64,000 bases of DNA from Mesorhizobium sp. M8A.F.Ca.ET.218.01.1.1 (lineage in GTDB: Bacteria > Pseudomonadota > Alphaproteobacteria > Rhizobiales > Rhizobiaceae), in the NCBI RefSeq assembly GCF_004791165.1, contig NZ_SRUZ01000010.1:208653-272652 (forward strand), in the 5' to 3' direction. The notes beneath the pieces were generated by a model, which had not been told where the DNA came from, did no database searches, and saw only the letters and a program-made list of their open reading frames with translations. Positions 34,001-42,700 of this stretch are shown here, piece after piece. Within the stretch, counting starts at the first letter, position 1; the number at the start of each line of letters is the position of its first letter. Position numbers and translations under genes: made by a program.

Positions 34001-34756
34001 ATGCTAAGCGCCGGGGCCGTCGCCTTCATCGGCGCCGTTTTTCTCGCCGCCGGCCTCGTCAAGGGCGTCGTCGGCATGGGGCTGCCGACCGTGGCGATGG
34101 GCCTGCTGGCGGCGGCCATGCCGCCGGTTGAGGCCGCCGCCTTGCTGTTGATTCCGTCGCTGGTCACCAATCTGTGGCAGTTGTTCACCGGTCCATCCTT
34201 CCGCGGGCTCTGGAAACGGCTGTGGACGATGATGGCCGGTGTCGTCGTCGGCACCGTGACTGGCGCCGGCCTGCTGACCGGCGCACACACGATGATCGCC
34301 TCGGCCGGGCTTGGCGCCGCGCTGATGCTCTACGCGCTTGTCGGCCTGGCCAAGGCCGGCTTCACCACGCCGGCGCGCCACGAGGCCTGGATATCGCCGC
34401 TGGTCGGCGTGGCGACCGGGCTGGTCACCGGCGCCACCGGCGTTTTCGTCATTCCGGCGGTGCCATATCTGCAATCGTTGCGGTTGGACCGGGAAGACCT
34501 GATCCAGGCGCTTGGCCTCTCCTTCACCGTATCGACCTTGGCCCTCGGCTTCGGACTGTTCAGGGCCGGCGCGCTTGCCTCGCCGACGGCGCAATTGACG
34601 GGGTCGGTGCTGGCCCTGGCGCCGGCGCTGGCCGGCATGGTGGTCGGCCAGGCGCTGCGCCAAAGGATGAGCGTCGAGACTTTTCGCACGGTGTTCTTCG
34701 CCGGCTTGCTGGCGCTCGGGGCCTATCTTGCGTTGGAGGCTGCGCTGCAGGGCTAG
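34001..34756 (+). CDS. TauE/SafE-family (DUF81) membrane exporter
   Basis: The product from the ATG at 34001 is 251 residues with about eight hydrophobic helices in two repeats. Each repeat carries a glycine-rich motif (GLVKGVVGMGLPTVAMG near residue 18 and VATGLVTGATGVFVIPAVPY near 140), diagnostic of TauE/SafE transporters. These move sulfite, sulfoacetate or similar organosulfur anions. The substrate is not determined by context. Confidence 0.92.
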   Translation: MLSAGAVAFIGAVFLAAGLVKGVVGMGLPTVAMGLLAAAMPPVEAAALLLIPSLVTNLWQLFTGPSFRGLWKRLWTMMAGVVVGTVTGAGLLTGAHTMIASAGLGAALMLYALVGLAKAGFTTPARHEAWISPLVGVATGLVTGATGVFVIPAVPYLQSLRLDREDLIQALGLSFTVSTLALGFGLFRAGALASPTAQLTGSVLALAPALAGMVVGQALRQRMSVETFRTVFFAGLLALGAYLALEAALQG

Positions 34757-34819
34757 TCTAAAAAAGCCAGCCCCAAAACCTCTTTCGAGTGTTTCGGCGG
34801 GGCCCGGCATTTTGGAGGA

Positions 34820-35395
34820 TCAAGCGGTGCGCTTGCGTGCCTGCATGACGCTCAGCCATATGGCCGAGACGAGAAAATAGAAGGCGCCGAACGCGGCATA
34901 GGGCGCGATATCGGTGATGCCGGGCGTCGCGGCGCCGATCGCCTGTTTGATGAAGAAGCCGCCGGCAAGCGCCGACTGCGCACCGCTCAGCACCATCGCC
35001 CATTGCGCGCCCGCCCGCCAACGGCGCACGCCGGTGGCGAGCTGGAACAGGCCGGAGAGAATGGCCCATGCCCCGAACACCGCCAGGACCGCGTGCGGGC
35101 CCTGTCCAAGGGCGATGAAGACCGTGATCGCCGTGATCGTGCTGACCGCCGCGTTGAGCGCCTGGCTGGGATTGGCCTTCAGGCCGCCGCTGCGCTGCGC
35201 GTCCAGAACATTGGCGATCGCGTCCCAGGCGGGGTAGGCGACCAGCAGTATCGCCGCGACCGGCGGCGCGCTTTTGCCAAGGGTGAAGGCCGCCGCCACC
35301 CACGCGACCGAAAAGCCGGCGCGGAGGAAATAATATGACTTCAGCCACTGCGATGCGGCAACGCCGCTGGGCGCCTGGATGGTTTGAGTGCTCAT
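34820..35395 (-). CDS. Six-helix membrane protein (DUF308-like)
   Basis: The 191-residue protein has about six short hydrophobic helices with glycine/alanine-rich packing. The pattern of two-helix units ending in basic turns (FQLATGVRRWRAGAQWAM) resembles the DUF308/HdeD group of acid-stress membrane proteins. It is divergent from an AraC-type regulator with about 150 bases between, so that regulator may control it. The assignment is by architecture only. Confidence 0.75.
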   Translation of the reverse strand: MSTQTIQAPSGVAASQWLKSYYFLRAGFSVAWVAAAFTLGKSAPPVAAILLVAYPAWDAIANVLDAQRSGGLKANPSQALNAAVSTITAITVFIALGQGPHAVLAVFGAWAILSGLFQLATGVRRWRAGAQWAMVLSGAQSALAGGFFIKQAIGAATPGITDIAPYAAFGAFYFLVSAIWLSVMQARKRTA

Positions 35396-35548
35396 TGGAA
35401 CGTCCTGTCTTGTTGGATGGCCCGAGGCTGAGAGGCGGCGGGTTGACCCGCTTGATCACGCCCTCAGGGTTGGATGATTGGAACAGCCCATTCTCGCGCC
35501 CTCGGCGCGGGAATGGCTTTGCGCCAAGGCGAAAACAGCGCATAATCA

Positions 35549-36508
35549 ATGGGAATGCGCTATCCTTGCCAAGGAATGTATGAGAACCGGTCGGCCATAT
35601 CCATGATTGAATCGCCTGAAAACTTGACCATTCTTCCGGATGGAGGGCCGCGTGCGGGTGTCTCCGGCGACCTTCTCTCGCATGTGCTGGCGCAGATCAG
35701 GCTTACCGGCGACGAGGTCTTTTCACGCACGCTGGCGGAGGCGGAGCAACTCGATCTCGACGAGGGGCAGGCTCATATCGTCGTGGTGACCGCCGGCGCG
35801 CTGCGCATGGAGAGCGAGGACCAGGCCGCCGCCGTCATCGAGGCCGGCGACCTCGTGCTGCTGCCTCGCGGTCCCGGCGCGTCGCGGCTGGTGGCGTCGC
35901 ATCCGCGCGTGGCGATCGTCGTCTGCCGCTTCTGGTTCGATCCGGACAGCCTGCGGGGGATGATCTTCGCCTTGCCGCACTGCATTCACATCCAGCGTGC
36001 CCAGGGGGCAGGGTGGGTCGATGGAATGCTGCCGTTCCTGATGGTCGAAACCAGCGGCGCCCAGCCGGGTGCTGCCTTGATGATTTCCCGCATCATCGAT
36101 CTCATGGTCATCCGCACCTTGCGCAGCTGGGTGCATGAAGGGCACGCGACGGGCTGGCTCGGCGGGCTTTCCGATGCCCGCATCGCCCGTTCCCTGAAGG
36201 CCATCCACGAAAGGCCGCTGCAGCGGTGGAGCATCAATGAACTGGCCGACAAGGCCGGCATGTCACGTTCGAGCTTCTGCGAGCGCTTCGCCGCGCTCGT
36301 CGGGCGTTCACCGCTGCGCTACCAGAATGAATGGCGCCTGGGCCTGGCCCGCGATCTGCTGGCCAGGCGGGACGCGCGCGTGGGCGAGATCGGCTTGCGC
36401 ATCGGCTACGAATCCGAAGCCGCCTTCAGCCGGGCCTACAAACAGCTCTTCGGGCACCCGCCACGGGTTGAATATGCGCTGACGAATGAACCCGGCAAGC
36501 AGCCCTGA
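35549..36508 (+). CDS. AraC-family regulator with cupin-type sensor
   Basis: The protein has an N-terminal cupin-like sensor (about 20-170, with AGALRMES and GDLVLLPRGPGA) and a C-terminal double helix-turn-helix (about 215-315, with WSINELADKAGMSRSSFCER and VGEIGLRIGYESEAAFSRAY). The family ending with FGHPPRVEY is present. The first ATG at 35549 is followed by others at 35555 and 35603, and the true start is uncertain. It is divergent from the DUF308-like gene, its probable target. Confidence 0.92.
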   Translation: MGMRYPCQGMYENRSAISMIESPENLTILPDGGPRAGVSGDLLSHVLAQIRLTGDEVFSRTLAEAEQLDLDEGQAHIVVVTAGALRMESEDQAAAVIEAGDLVLLPRGPGASRLVASHPRVAIVVCRFWFDPDSLRGMIFALPHCIHIQRAQGAGWVDGMLPFLMVETSGAQPGAALMISRIIDLMVIRTLRSWVHEGHATGWLGGLSDARIARSLKAIHERPLQRWSINELADKAGMSRSSFCERFAALVGRSPLRYQNEWRLGLARDLLARRDARVGEIGLRIGYESEAAFSRAYKQLFGHPPRVEYALTNEPGKQP

Positions 36509-36542
36509 CCGGCGGCATTTTTTAAAAAGTGAGGTGCGGGAC

Positions 36543-36992
36543 CTACCGCACCACCAGCACCGGGATCTCGGTGTAGGACAGCACCTCCGCCGTCTGGCTG
36601 CCCAGAAGCAGCCTGCCCAGCCCGCGGCGGCCATGCGAGGCCATGACGATCAGGTCGCAGTCTTGCGCCTTGGACAATTCCAGGATCGCTTCGGCGGGCC
36701 GTTTGTCCTCGACATGGACCAGTTTGGCGGAGACGCCGGCGGCATCTGCGGATGCCTTGCATTTGTCGAGCACTTCCCTGCCATAGCGGCGCGATTCTTC
36801 CTGGAAGACGGCCAGTTCATCGCCGGCGGCATAGCCGGCCATGGCGCCGCCCCAGGCGAAGATCGGGAATTGTTCCGAAACGGTGACGAAGGTGACGGCG
36901 GCGCCGAGGTCCTTGGCCAAAATGAGGCCCTGGGCGACGCCCTTGCCGGCCAGTTCCGAGCCGTCGGTGGCGATGAGCAGATGTTTGTACAT
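36543..36992 (-). CDS. Universal stress protein (UspA family)
   Basis: The 149-residue single-domain protein begins MYKHLLIATDGSELAGKGVA and ends with the nucleotide-binding glycine motif MASHGRRGLGRLLLGSQTAEV followed by PVLVVR (the motif is read in two parts here). It is a cytoplasmic ATP-binding stress protein. It converges on the AraC-type gene with 34 bases between stops. Confidence 0.94.
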   Translation of the reverse strand: MYKHLLIATDGSELAGKGVAQGLILAKDLGAAVTFVTVSEQFPIFAWGGAMAGYAAGDELAVFQEESRRYGREVLDKCKASADAAGVSAKLVHVEDKRPAEAILELSKAQDCDLIVMASHGRRGLGRLLLGSQTAEVLSYTEIPVLVVR

Positions 36993-37140
36993 GATGATCC
37001 GACCTGTGATGCCTGATTACTCTCCAACATAGATAGTTATGCCTCCGCGCTCATTCATTGAGCCAAAGCGGCGGGGATCAGGGCCAGCCAGGGATTCGAT
37101 ATCCAGAGCTTGGTGTCCCGGGCGGTCAATCGTTGGTGTC

Positions 37141-37317
37141 GGCGCTGCCCCTCATTGCCCTGCCGGGCATTTCTCCCCGTAAACTGGGAGAAAGAAGCTG
37201 CCTCAACGCCGCGGCCTCACTTGCAACGCTGCCGATTGGCGAAACCAGCGGCGACAGCGTCCTTCTCCCGTTTACGGGGAGAAGATGGCGGCAGCCAGAT
37301 GAGGAGCGGCGCCGGCG
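37141..37317. repeat. Palindromic repeat, family A copy 3 (diverged)
   Basis: GGCGCTGCCCCTCAT at the left end and ATGAGGAGCGGCGCC at the right, with inner CTCCCCGTAAACTGGGAG and CTCCCGTTTACGGGGAG hairpins, mark another family A unit in the 411-base gap between the stress protein and phosphatase genes. It has more mismatches than the other copies. About 140 bases on its left and 85 on its right show nothing else. Confidence 0.82.
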
Positions 37318-37403
37318 CATCGAGAAGAGGCATGAATTTCGCCAGCCGGATTCCCCTTCGCGAAATCGTCCTCTAAGGTGCCGGCAACTTTGAAAGGCAT
37401 TCC

Positions 37404-37985
37404 ATGAGCAGCGCGTTTCCACAGATCCATCTGGTCCGGCATGGCGAGACCGCGTGGAGCCTTTCGGGGCAGCATACAGGCCGCACCGACATGCCGCTGA
37501 CGCCGGCCGGCGAAGCGGCGGCGCGCGGTGTGGCGGACCGCTTGAAAGGCCTGTCGTTTTCGCAGGTTTGGACGAGCCCGTCGCAGCGCGCCTACAACAC
37601 CAGCGTGCTTGCCGGCTTTGGGGCCGCGAGCCTCAAGCTGGACGATCTGCAGGAGTGGGATTACGGCGCCTATGAAGGGCGCACGACCAAGGAAATCCTG
37701 GCCGAGCGGCCGGGCTGGAACGTGTTTCGCGACGGTTGCCCGCAAGGCGAGACGGCGGCCGATGTCGGCGCCCGCGCCGACAGGATTATCGATCGCCTGC
37801 GCAAGGCCAATGCCGACATACTGATTTTTTCCAGCGCGCATTTCCTGCGCGTGCTCGCCGCCCGCTGGCTCGGCCTGCCGCCGGAAGGCGGGGCGCTGTT
37901 CGTGCTCGACACGGCCAGCATCAGCGTGCTGGGTTATGAGCATGATCTGACCGAGCCGGTCGTGCGCAAGTGGAACGGGAAGTAG
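37404..37985 (+). CDS. Histidine phosphatase family protein
   Basis: The 193-residue enzyme has the phosphoglycerate-mutase-like fold with the catalytic motif LVRHGETAWS near residues 11-20, the acid residue in EWDYGAYEGRTT and the second histidine in FSSAHFLRVLAARW. The TRTDMPLTPAGEAAARG-like start (TGRTDMPLT) is typical of cobC/GpmB relatives that remove phosphate from small molecules. The substrate is unknown. Confidence 0.93.
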   Translation: MSSAFPQIHLVRHGETAWSLSGQHTGRTDMPLTPAGEAAARGVADRLKGLSFSQVWTSPSQRAYNTSVLAGFGAASLKLDDLQEWDYGAYEGRTTKEILAERPGWNVFRDGCPQGETAADVGARADRIIDRLRKANADILIFSSAHFLRVLAARWLGLPPEGGALFVLDTASISVLGYEHDLTEPVVRKWNGK

Positions 37986-38023
37986 GCAGGCCACATCAAC
38001 CAGATGCGGTGACGCCTATCGTC

Positions 38024-38209
38024 TTCGTCATCCACGGGCGAAGCAAGGAGCGAAGCGACGCGGCGCAGACCCGAGGATCCATGCCGCGACTTCGGGGCGC
38101 AGCCACGGTGCGGAATTCTGCTCCGCTGCGCTTCACGGCAAAGGTCCCGGCATGGATCCTAGGGTCTCCGCGACGGAGCTGCGCTCCTGCTTCGCCCTAG
38201 GATGACGAC
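38024..38209. repeat. Palindromic intergenic repeat, family B copy 3 (mosaic arms)
   Basis: The unit starts TTCGTCATCCACGGGCGAAG and ends TTCGCCCTAGGATGACGA. CCGAGGATCCATGCCGCGAC stands on the left and CGGCATGGATCCTAGGG on the right. As in copy 1, the left arm is CCACGGGCG type and the right arm GCCC-AGG type. The gap to the VOC gene holds nothing else. Confidence 0.87.
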
Positions 38210-38274
38210 GTGTTGGGTGGCTTTGGCTAATTCCGATGCTGGACGCTAATCAACTCAAACCGCGCGCCCGCCTC

Positions 38275-38676
38275 CTACCTCTCGAACTTCCTGATCGCCT
38301 CGGCGGTGATGGGCTGGAAGAAATTCACCAGATTGCCGTCGGGGTCACGGAACAGCAGCGAGCGGTTGCCCCAAGGCATGGTGGTCGGCTCCTGCACGGT
38401 CGTCTTCTTGATGAGGTCCGACAGCCGGGCGAATTCGGCATCGACGTCGCCGACGCGGAATTCGAGGATGGCGGTGTGGTTGTCGGCGGGGCGGGCGATG
38501 TCGCCGCCGAACAGCATCAGGGTGCGCGTGCTGCCGATTGCCAGCGTGCAGGCCGGGGTCGCCAGTTCGGCGAAGTCTTCCGTGTATACGGTCACCGGCA
38601 TGCCGGTGATCTCACCGTAGAAGCGCACGAGGCGCTGGACATCTGACGTGATGATGCGGACAGAGACGAAATTCAT
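38275..38676 (-). CDS. VOC-family protein
   Basis: The 133-residue protein is a glyoxalase-fold module opening VSVRIITSDVQRLVRFYGEI and ending SLLFRDPDGNLVNFFQPI, with the conserved DPDGN turn and a metal-ligand-like glutamate in HTAILEFRV. It lies 99 bases downstream of the ECF sigma factor on the same strand and could be in that operon. Function is unknown. Confidence 0.9.
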   Translation of the reverse strand: MNFVSVRIITSDVQRLVRFYGEITGMPVTVYTEDFAELATPACTLAIGSTRTLMLFGGDIARPADNHTAILEFRVGDVDAEFARLSDLIKKTTVQEPTTMPWGNRSLLFRDPDGNLVNFFQPITAEAIRKFER

Positions 38677-38775
38677 CGCATTGGCTCCTTGATCTCGAAG
38701 CCGCGAGCGGGCTTCCCAGCCGATGCATAGACCAGGCCTCCTGACAGCTTTCTGTCAGGAGAGGAGTTGTGACGG

Positions 38776-39819
38776 TTACGCTTCGGGTTCGGTCCAGACC
38801 GGCGGCAGGCCGAAAGCCGCGAACAAATCGGGGCCGAGCGGGCCGACATAGACCGTCAGCGCGGTGATCCGGCCTTCGGCCGGCTCGATGACGTGCAGCG
38901 ATTGCGCGCGCCATTCCGGGTCGTGAAACCGCTGCGCGTAGATCGCGACCGCGGGCTGGCCGTTGGCCCTTGTCGCCACCGCGCGATAGCCGGCGTAATT
39001 GTTCCACACGGTCTTGAAGAAGTCGTGGATCGCCTGGCGCCCCTGATACCAGTCATGCCATGGCGGCATGTGGTAGGTGGCGTCTTCGCGCAGCAGTTCG
39101 ACGAAGCCATCGAGATTGGCGGCCTCCCAGGTGCTGATATAGCGTTCGAGCAGCAGGTCCTCGTCGGGGCTTGGCCGCGCGCGCTGCAGTGGCCGCCCCT
39201 TTGGAAAGCGTTCGCCAAGTGTGGCGCGCGCCCGCTGCAAGGCACTGTTGACCGACGCCGTCGAGCCGCCCAGCAATTGAGCCGCCTCCAGCGCCGACCA
39301 GCCGAGCACGTCGCACAGCAAAAGCACGGCGCGCTGCCTGGGCGGCAGAAGCTGGATCGCCGCGACGAAGGCCAGCCGGACGGCCTCACGGGTTTCGTAG
39401 CGTGCGTCCGGCCCGGGTGCGCCATCGGCGAGATCGGGCAGCTCGGCGTCCGGGTAAGGTTCCAGCCAGGCGAGTTCGGCGGCCGGCCCGGCAGCGGCGC
39501 GGCCTTCGGTCGACGGCCGTGCGGGCTCTTCGAGAATGCGGCGCGCCGACGACCTCGCCTTGATCGCGTTGAGGCAATTGTTGGTGGCAATGGCGTAGAG
39601 CCAGCCACGCGGCGAGCCGTGGCCGCCGAATTGCGCGCGGCCGCGCCATGCCTTCAGGAACGTGTCCTGGACGAGGTCGTCGGCCTCGTGCAGCGAGCCC
39701 ATCATCCGGTAGCAGTGCAGCTTGAGTTCGCGGCGGTGGGTGGTGGTCAGGCGCTCGAAGGCCGGCCGGTCGAGGACCGGCCGGCCCGATGGCCCGGAAG
39801 CGCCAGGAGCATCCGTCAT
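38776..39819 (-). CDS. ECF sigma factor with SnoaL-like C-terminal domain (SigG/TIGR02960-like)
   Basis: The ATG at 39819 gives 347 residues. Region 2 (HCYRMMGSLHEADDLVQDTF) and region 4 (LPPRQRAVLLLCDVLGWSAL then LGGSTASVNSALQRARATL) are complete. A long C-terminal NTF2/SnoaL domain follows (about 225-340) with EDATYHMPPWHDWYQGRQAI. Such sigma factors lack a conventional anti-sigma factor, and the tail is thought to control activity. It is 40 bases downstream of an SDR gene, an arrangement suggesting that small-molecule oxidation and sigma activity are linked. Confidence 0.92.
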   Translation of the reverse strand: MTDAPGASGPSGRPVLDRPAFERLTTTHRRELKLHCYRMMGSLHEADDLVQDTFLKAWRGRAQFGGHGSPRGWLYAIATNNCLNAIKARSSARRILEEPARPSTEGRAAAGPAAELAWLEPYPDAELPDLADGAPGPDARYETREAVRLAFVAAIQLLPPRQRAVLLLCDVLGWSALEAAQLLGGSTASVNSALQRARATLGERFPKGRPLQRARPSPDEDLLLERYISTWEAANLDGFVELLREDATYHMPPWHDWYQGRQAIHDFFKTVWNNYAGYRAVATRANGQPAVAIYAQRFHDPEWRAQSLHVIEPAEGRITALTVYVGPLGPDLFAAFGLPPVWTEPEA

Positions 39820-39859
39820 TTCAAGTCCACTGTAACGATTTCGGGCCATCCTGCGCGCC

Positions 39860-40606
39860 TCACGCCGCCGCCGCAAGGCCGCTGCCGCTCACCGTGAAGG
39901 CGGTGCCCTGGATCTTGCCGCCGGCAAGCGTCACCACGGCGCTGGCGACATCGGCGGGCGTCTGCATATCGGTCATGCTGGCCAGGAAATCCGCCGGGCT
40001 GATGCCGAGATAGGCCGAAACGCCCGATATGCCGCGCTGGCCGACGCCGGTGCCGGCCATGATGCGCATCGGCGCCAGCGCCATGAAACGCAGGCCGAGG
40101 CCAAGCCGGTCGGCTTCCTTCTGGCTGTGGGCGGCGAGGAACAACTGCATGCGCTTGGCGCCGGAGTAGCCGCCGGAATTGGGCGGGCCGCCGCTGAATG
40201 CAGCGCCGCTGGAGATCAGCACCACGCGGCTGCCGGGCTTCAGCCGGCCGCGCAGCGCCGCCTGGCAGAACAGGAAGGACGCCTTGACGTCCATTTCCCA
40301 ATTGGCGGAGAATTCGTCCCAGCCCTGGTCCTGAATCGGTGCCGATGGGGCGAAGGCACCGGCGCAGATCACCAGCACGTCCGGTTCGAGAGCGGCGAAG
40401 ACCGCATCGGGGGCCACCTCCTGCGTGGCGTCCGCCACGAGCGTCTTTACGCCTGACGCCTCCCAGGAGAGTTCCTTCAGAGCGTCCGCGCCCCGGGCGA
40501 CGGCGAGCACGGTTGCTCCCTCGCTCAGCGCCGCCTTCACGATGGAGCGGCCGACGCCCCGGCTGCCTCCGACGACGACGACATTTTGACCTTGCAACGA
40601 TCCCAT
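39860..40606 (-). CDS. Short-chain dehydrogenase/reductase
   Basis: The 248-residue Rossmann enzyme has the cofactor loop VVGGSRGVGRSIV, an ICAGAF strand in place of the usual NNAG, and the catalytic tetrad elements SSGAAF and YSGAK. It reduces or oxidises an unknown carbonyl compound with NAD(P)H. It is first in the SDR-sigma factor pair. A loose palindrome GAATTCC/GGAATTC lies near its start region. Confidence 0.9.
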   Translation of the reverse strand: MGSLQGQNVVVVGGSRGVGRSIVKAALSEGATVLAVARGADALKELSWEASGVKTLVADATQEVAPDAVFAALEPDVLVICAGAFAPSAPIQDQGWDEFSANWEMDVKASFLFCQAALRGRLKPGSRVVLISSGAAFSGGPPNSGGYSGAKRMQLFLAAHSQKEADRLGLGLRFMALAPMRIMAGTGVGQRGISGVSAYLGISPADFLASMTDMQTPADVASAVVTLAGGKIQGTAFTVSGSGLAAAA

Positions 40607-40950
40607 GGTTCACCTCGCTGTTCCGGCCCGGAGGAATTCCGGCGCCTGATGATCAGGACAGCCGAGGCGGGTGGAATTCATCGGTACGTCGGTAAAATCT
40701 TTCCGGGGCGCCTGTCAGGCGGCTCTCATTCGTTCGCCGCATGGCCCTCGAGGGCGCGACGTTTGCTCAAGCGCGCAGCAACGCCAGAGCCGATCCATTG
40801 CCAGAAGCAAAACGCATCGGCGGTATCCAGATTCTATTCTGATAACCAAGAATTGATTGGAAGTACTGCGCCCGTGATTGGCGATTGGCTCGAAAGCCAT
40901 CCTAAAACTGTCGGCGGGTGAATTAATTCATAAGGCTGAGGGGAGTTGAT
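40607..40950. other. Intergenic stretch, no gene seen
   Basis: This 344-base divergent spacer becomes AT-rich toward the secreted-protein gene, with GAGGGGAGTTGAT as that gene's ribosome-binding site. Short frames exist on both strands, but none shows codon usage or motifs of a real gene. Confidence 0.45.
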
Positions 40951-41364
40951 ATGATCCGCCGCACAACGGGTATCATGACGGTGCTTGCGCTTCTGGGGTT
41001 TTCGGTCTGTCCAGCCGCCGCGTATACCCACTCGTTCAGCTATGAAAAAACGGCACTCTCCGGACAGGAGATTTTTCTCTACGGAGGATCGACCCTCAAC
41101 CCCGACTGTTCGAAGGCCGGCAAGGATGATTTGAGGGCAATTTCCGGACCAAGTCATGGAAAGCTGATGATTATGAACGGGAAGACCTATGCGCACTACG
41201 CCAAGAAAGATGCGCGTGCGAAATGCGATTCGCGCAGGGTCGACGGGATCAAGGTCATGTATCGGTCGGCCCCCGGCTTCAAAGGGCGAGACGAGGTGAC
41301 TTTGTCCCTTCATACCTTCTATGGATATGCGTCCAGGACGGTCATCAGGATCAACGTCGAATAG
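40951..41364 (+). CDS. Small secreted protein, unknown
   Basis: The 137-residue protein has a Sec signal peptide (GIMTVLALLGFSVCPAAA before Y25). The mature part is beta-rich with two cysteines (TLNPDCSKAG and ARAKCDSRRVDG) that could form a disulfide. GPSHGKLMIMNGKTYAHY and YRSAPGFKGRDEVTLSLHTF resemble an Ig-like or cadherin-like repeat. Its base composition is clearly more AT-rich than the neighbours, hinting at recent acquisition. No family can be named. Confidence 0.8.
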   Translation: MIRRTTGIMTVLALLGFSVCPAAAYTHSFSYEKTALSGQEIFLYGGSTLNPDCSKAGKDDLRAISGPSHGKLMIMNGKTYAHYAKKDARAKCDSRRVDGIKVMYRSAPGFKGRDEVTLSLHTFYGYASRTVIRINVE

Positions 41365-41398
41365 CAGATTCGTTTTTTGGCTGGTGGCGCCGCGCCGC

Positions 41399-42172
41399 TT
41401 ACTCAGCCAGCAACGCCAGTTCCTCCGCCGTCAAATGCCGCGCAGAACCCTTGGCGAGGTCGCCCAGGCGGAGCCGGCCGATGGCGATGCGGATGAGGCG
41501 CTTGACCTCGATGCCGTGGGCGGCAAGCAGGCGGCGGATGTGGCGGTTCTTGCCTTCGTCGAGCACGATCTCCAGCCAGGCGGTGCGGCCGCCGCTGCGC
41601 AAAAGCGTGATCGCGTTGGCGGTCAGGGTCTCGCCGTCGAGGGTGACGCCCGCGCGCAACCTGTCCAGCGTCGTTTCATCCGGCACCGTGGCGACCTGCA
41701 CGTGATAGGTCTTGGGCAAATGCGAGGCCGGATCCATCAGCCGGTTGGCGAAGTGGGTGTCGTTGGTCATCAGCAGCAGGCCTTCGCTGGCCTTGTCGAG
41801 ACGGCCGACCGGCGAGACATAGGGCAGGTCGAGCCCTTCGAGACAGGCATAGACGGTGTCGCGCCGTTGCGGATCGTCACGGGTGGTGACCAGCCCGCGT
41901 GGCTTGTTCAGCATCAGATAGACCTTGCGCTCGGCAACGACCGCATCGCCATCGACGACGATGCGGTCGCGGTTCATGTCGACGCGCAGCGCCGCGTCAC
42001 GCACCACCTTGCCGCCGACGCGCACGCGGCCCGCCGCGATCAGGACTTCGGCCTGCGTGCGCGAGCACAGGCCGAGTTTTGACAGCGCGCGGTTCAGGCT
42101 GACGCCGGGAGGTCCGGCGCTGCGGGGCTTGCCGGCTGGCGGCCGGCCGGGCGAAGGTGGTCGTGCTGCCAT
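41399..42172 (-). CDS. Pseudouridine synthase, RsuA/RluB/RluF family
   Basis: The ATG at 42172 gives 257 residues. An S4 RNA-binding domain (ALSKLGLCSRTQAEVLIAAG) is followed by the catalytic domain with the nucleophile aspartate in SPVGRLDKASEGLLLMTND and the C-terminal GKNRHIRRLLAAHG motif. It converts uridine to pseudouridine in ribosomal RNA. The exact position (RsuA, RluB, RluE or RluF) is not decidable here. A basic proline-rich N-terminus precedes the S4 domain. Confidence 0.93.
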   Translation of the reverse strand: MAARPPSPGRPPAGKPRSAGPPGVSLNRALSKLGLCSRTQAEVLIAAGRVRVGGKVVRDAALRVDMNRDRIVVDGDAVVAERKVYLMLNKPRGLVTTRDDPQRRDTVYACLEGLDLPYVSPVGRLDKASEGLLLMTNDTHFANRLMDPASHLPKTYHVQVATVPDETTLDRLRAGVTLDGETLTANAITLLRSGGRTAWLEIVLDEGKNRHIRRLLAAHGIEVKRLIRIAIGRLRLGDLAKGSARHLTAEELALLAE

Positions 42173-42273
42173 GCTGTTGCCGGTGATCCGTTCCAGCGGA
42201 CAGATGCCACGGGCGAGGCGGGCACCGCAAGCCGGGCGCGGCCGGTCTGTTTCCTGTCCCAGCAACAAGCGCT

Positions 42274-42660
42274 TCAGGCGGATGGCTCGGCCATCACGAT
42301 GAAATTGCCGCAGGTGTCGTCGAAGAAGGCCGATGTCACCGGGCCCGTGCGTTCCGGAGGCCCGAGAAATTTCACGCCGCGCCCGGTGAGCCGGTCGAAC
42401 TCGGCGTGGATGTCGCCGACGGTGATGAGCGCCGCCGGGAAACGGGCGTCGTAAAGCGCTTGCTGCGCGGCGCGCGCCGGCGGGGCGCTGTTGGGTTCGA
42501 GCACCAGTTCCGTGCCGCCATCGTCGGGTGCCACCACCGTCAGCCAGCGGATTGGACCGCTGTCGTGATCATGCTTTTTCACAAAACCCATGACCGAGGT
42601 GTAGAAGGCCAGCGCCTTGTCCTGGTCGTCGACCTTGATGAGGATATGGCGAAGCCGCAT
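42274..42660 (-). CDS. VOC-family protein (paralogue of the one at 14788)
   Basis: The 128-residue protein begins HILIKVDDQDKALAFYTSVM and continues RWLTVVAPDDGGTEL, so it is clearly related to the VOC protein at 14788-15180. The DDTCGNFIVM end carries the metal-site turn. It is the last gene of the ArsR-SRPBCC-hydrolase-VOC run. Confidence 0.9.
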   Translation of the reverse strand: MRLRHILIKVDDQDKALAFYTSVMGFVKKHDHDSGPIRWLTVVAPDDGGTELVLEPNSAPPARAAQQALYDARFPAALITVGDIHAEFDRLTGRGVKFLGPPERTGPVTSAFFDDTCGNFIVMAEPSA

Positions 42661-42700
42661 GGTCGATTTCCTTTTATTCGCATGGGGTTGACGTCCGTAC

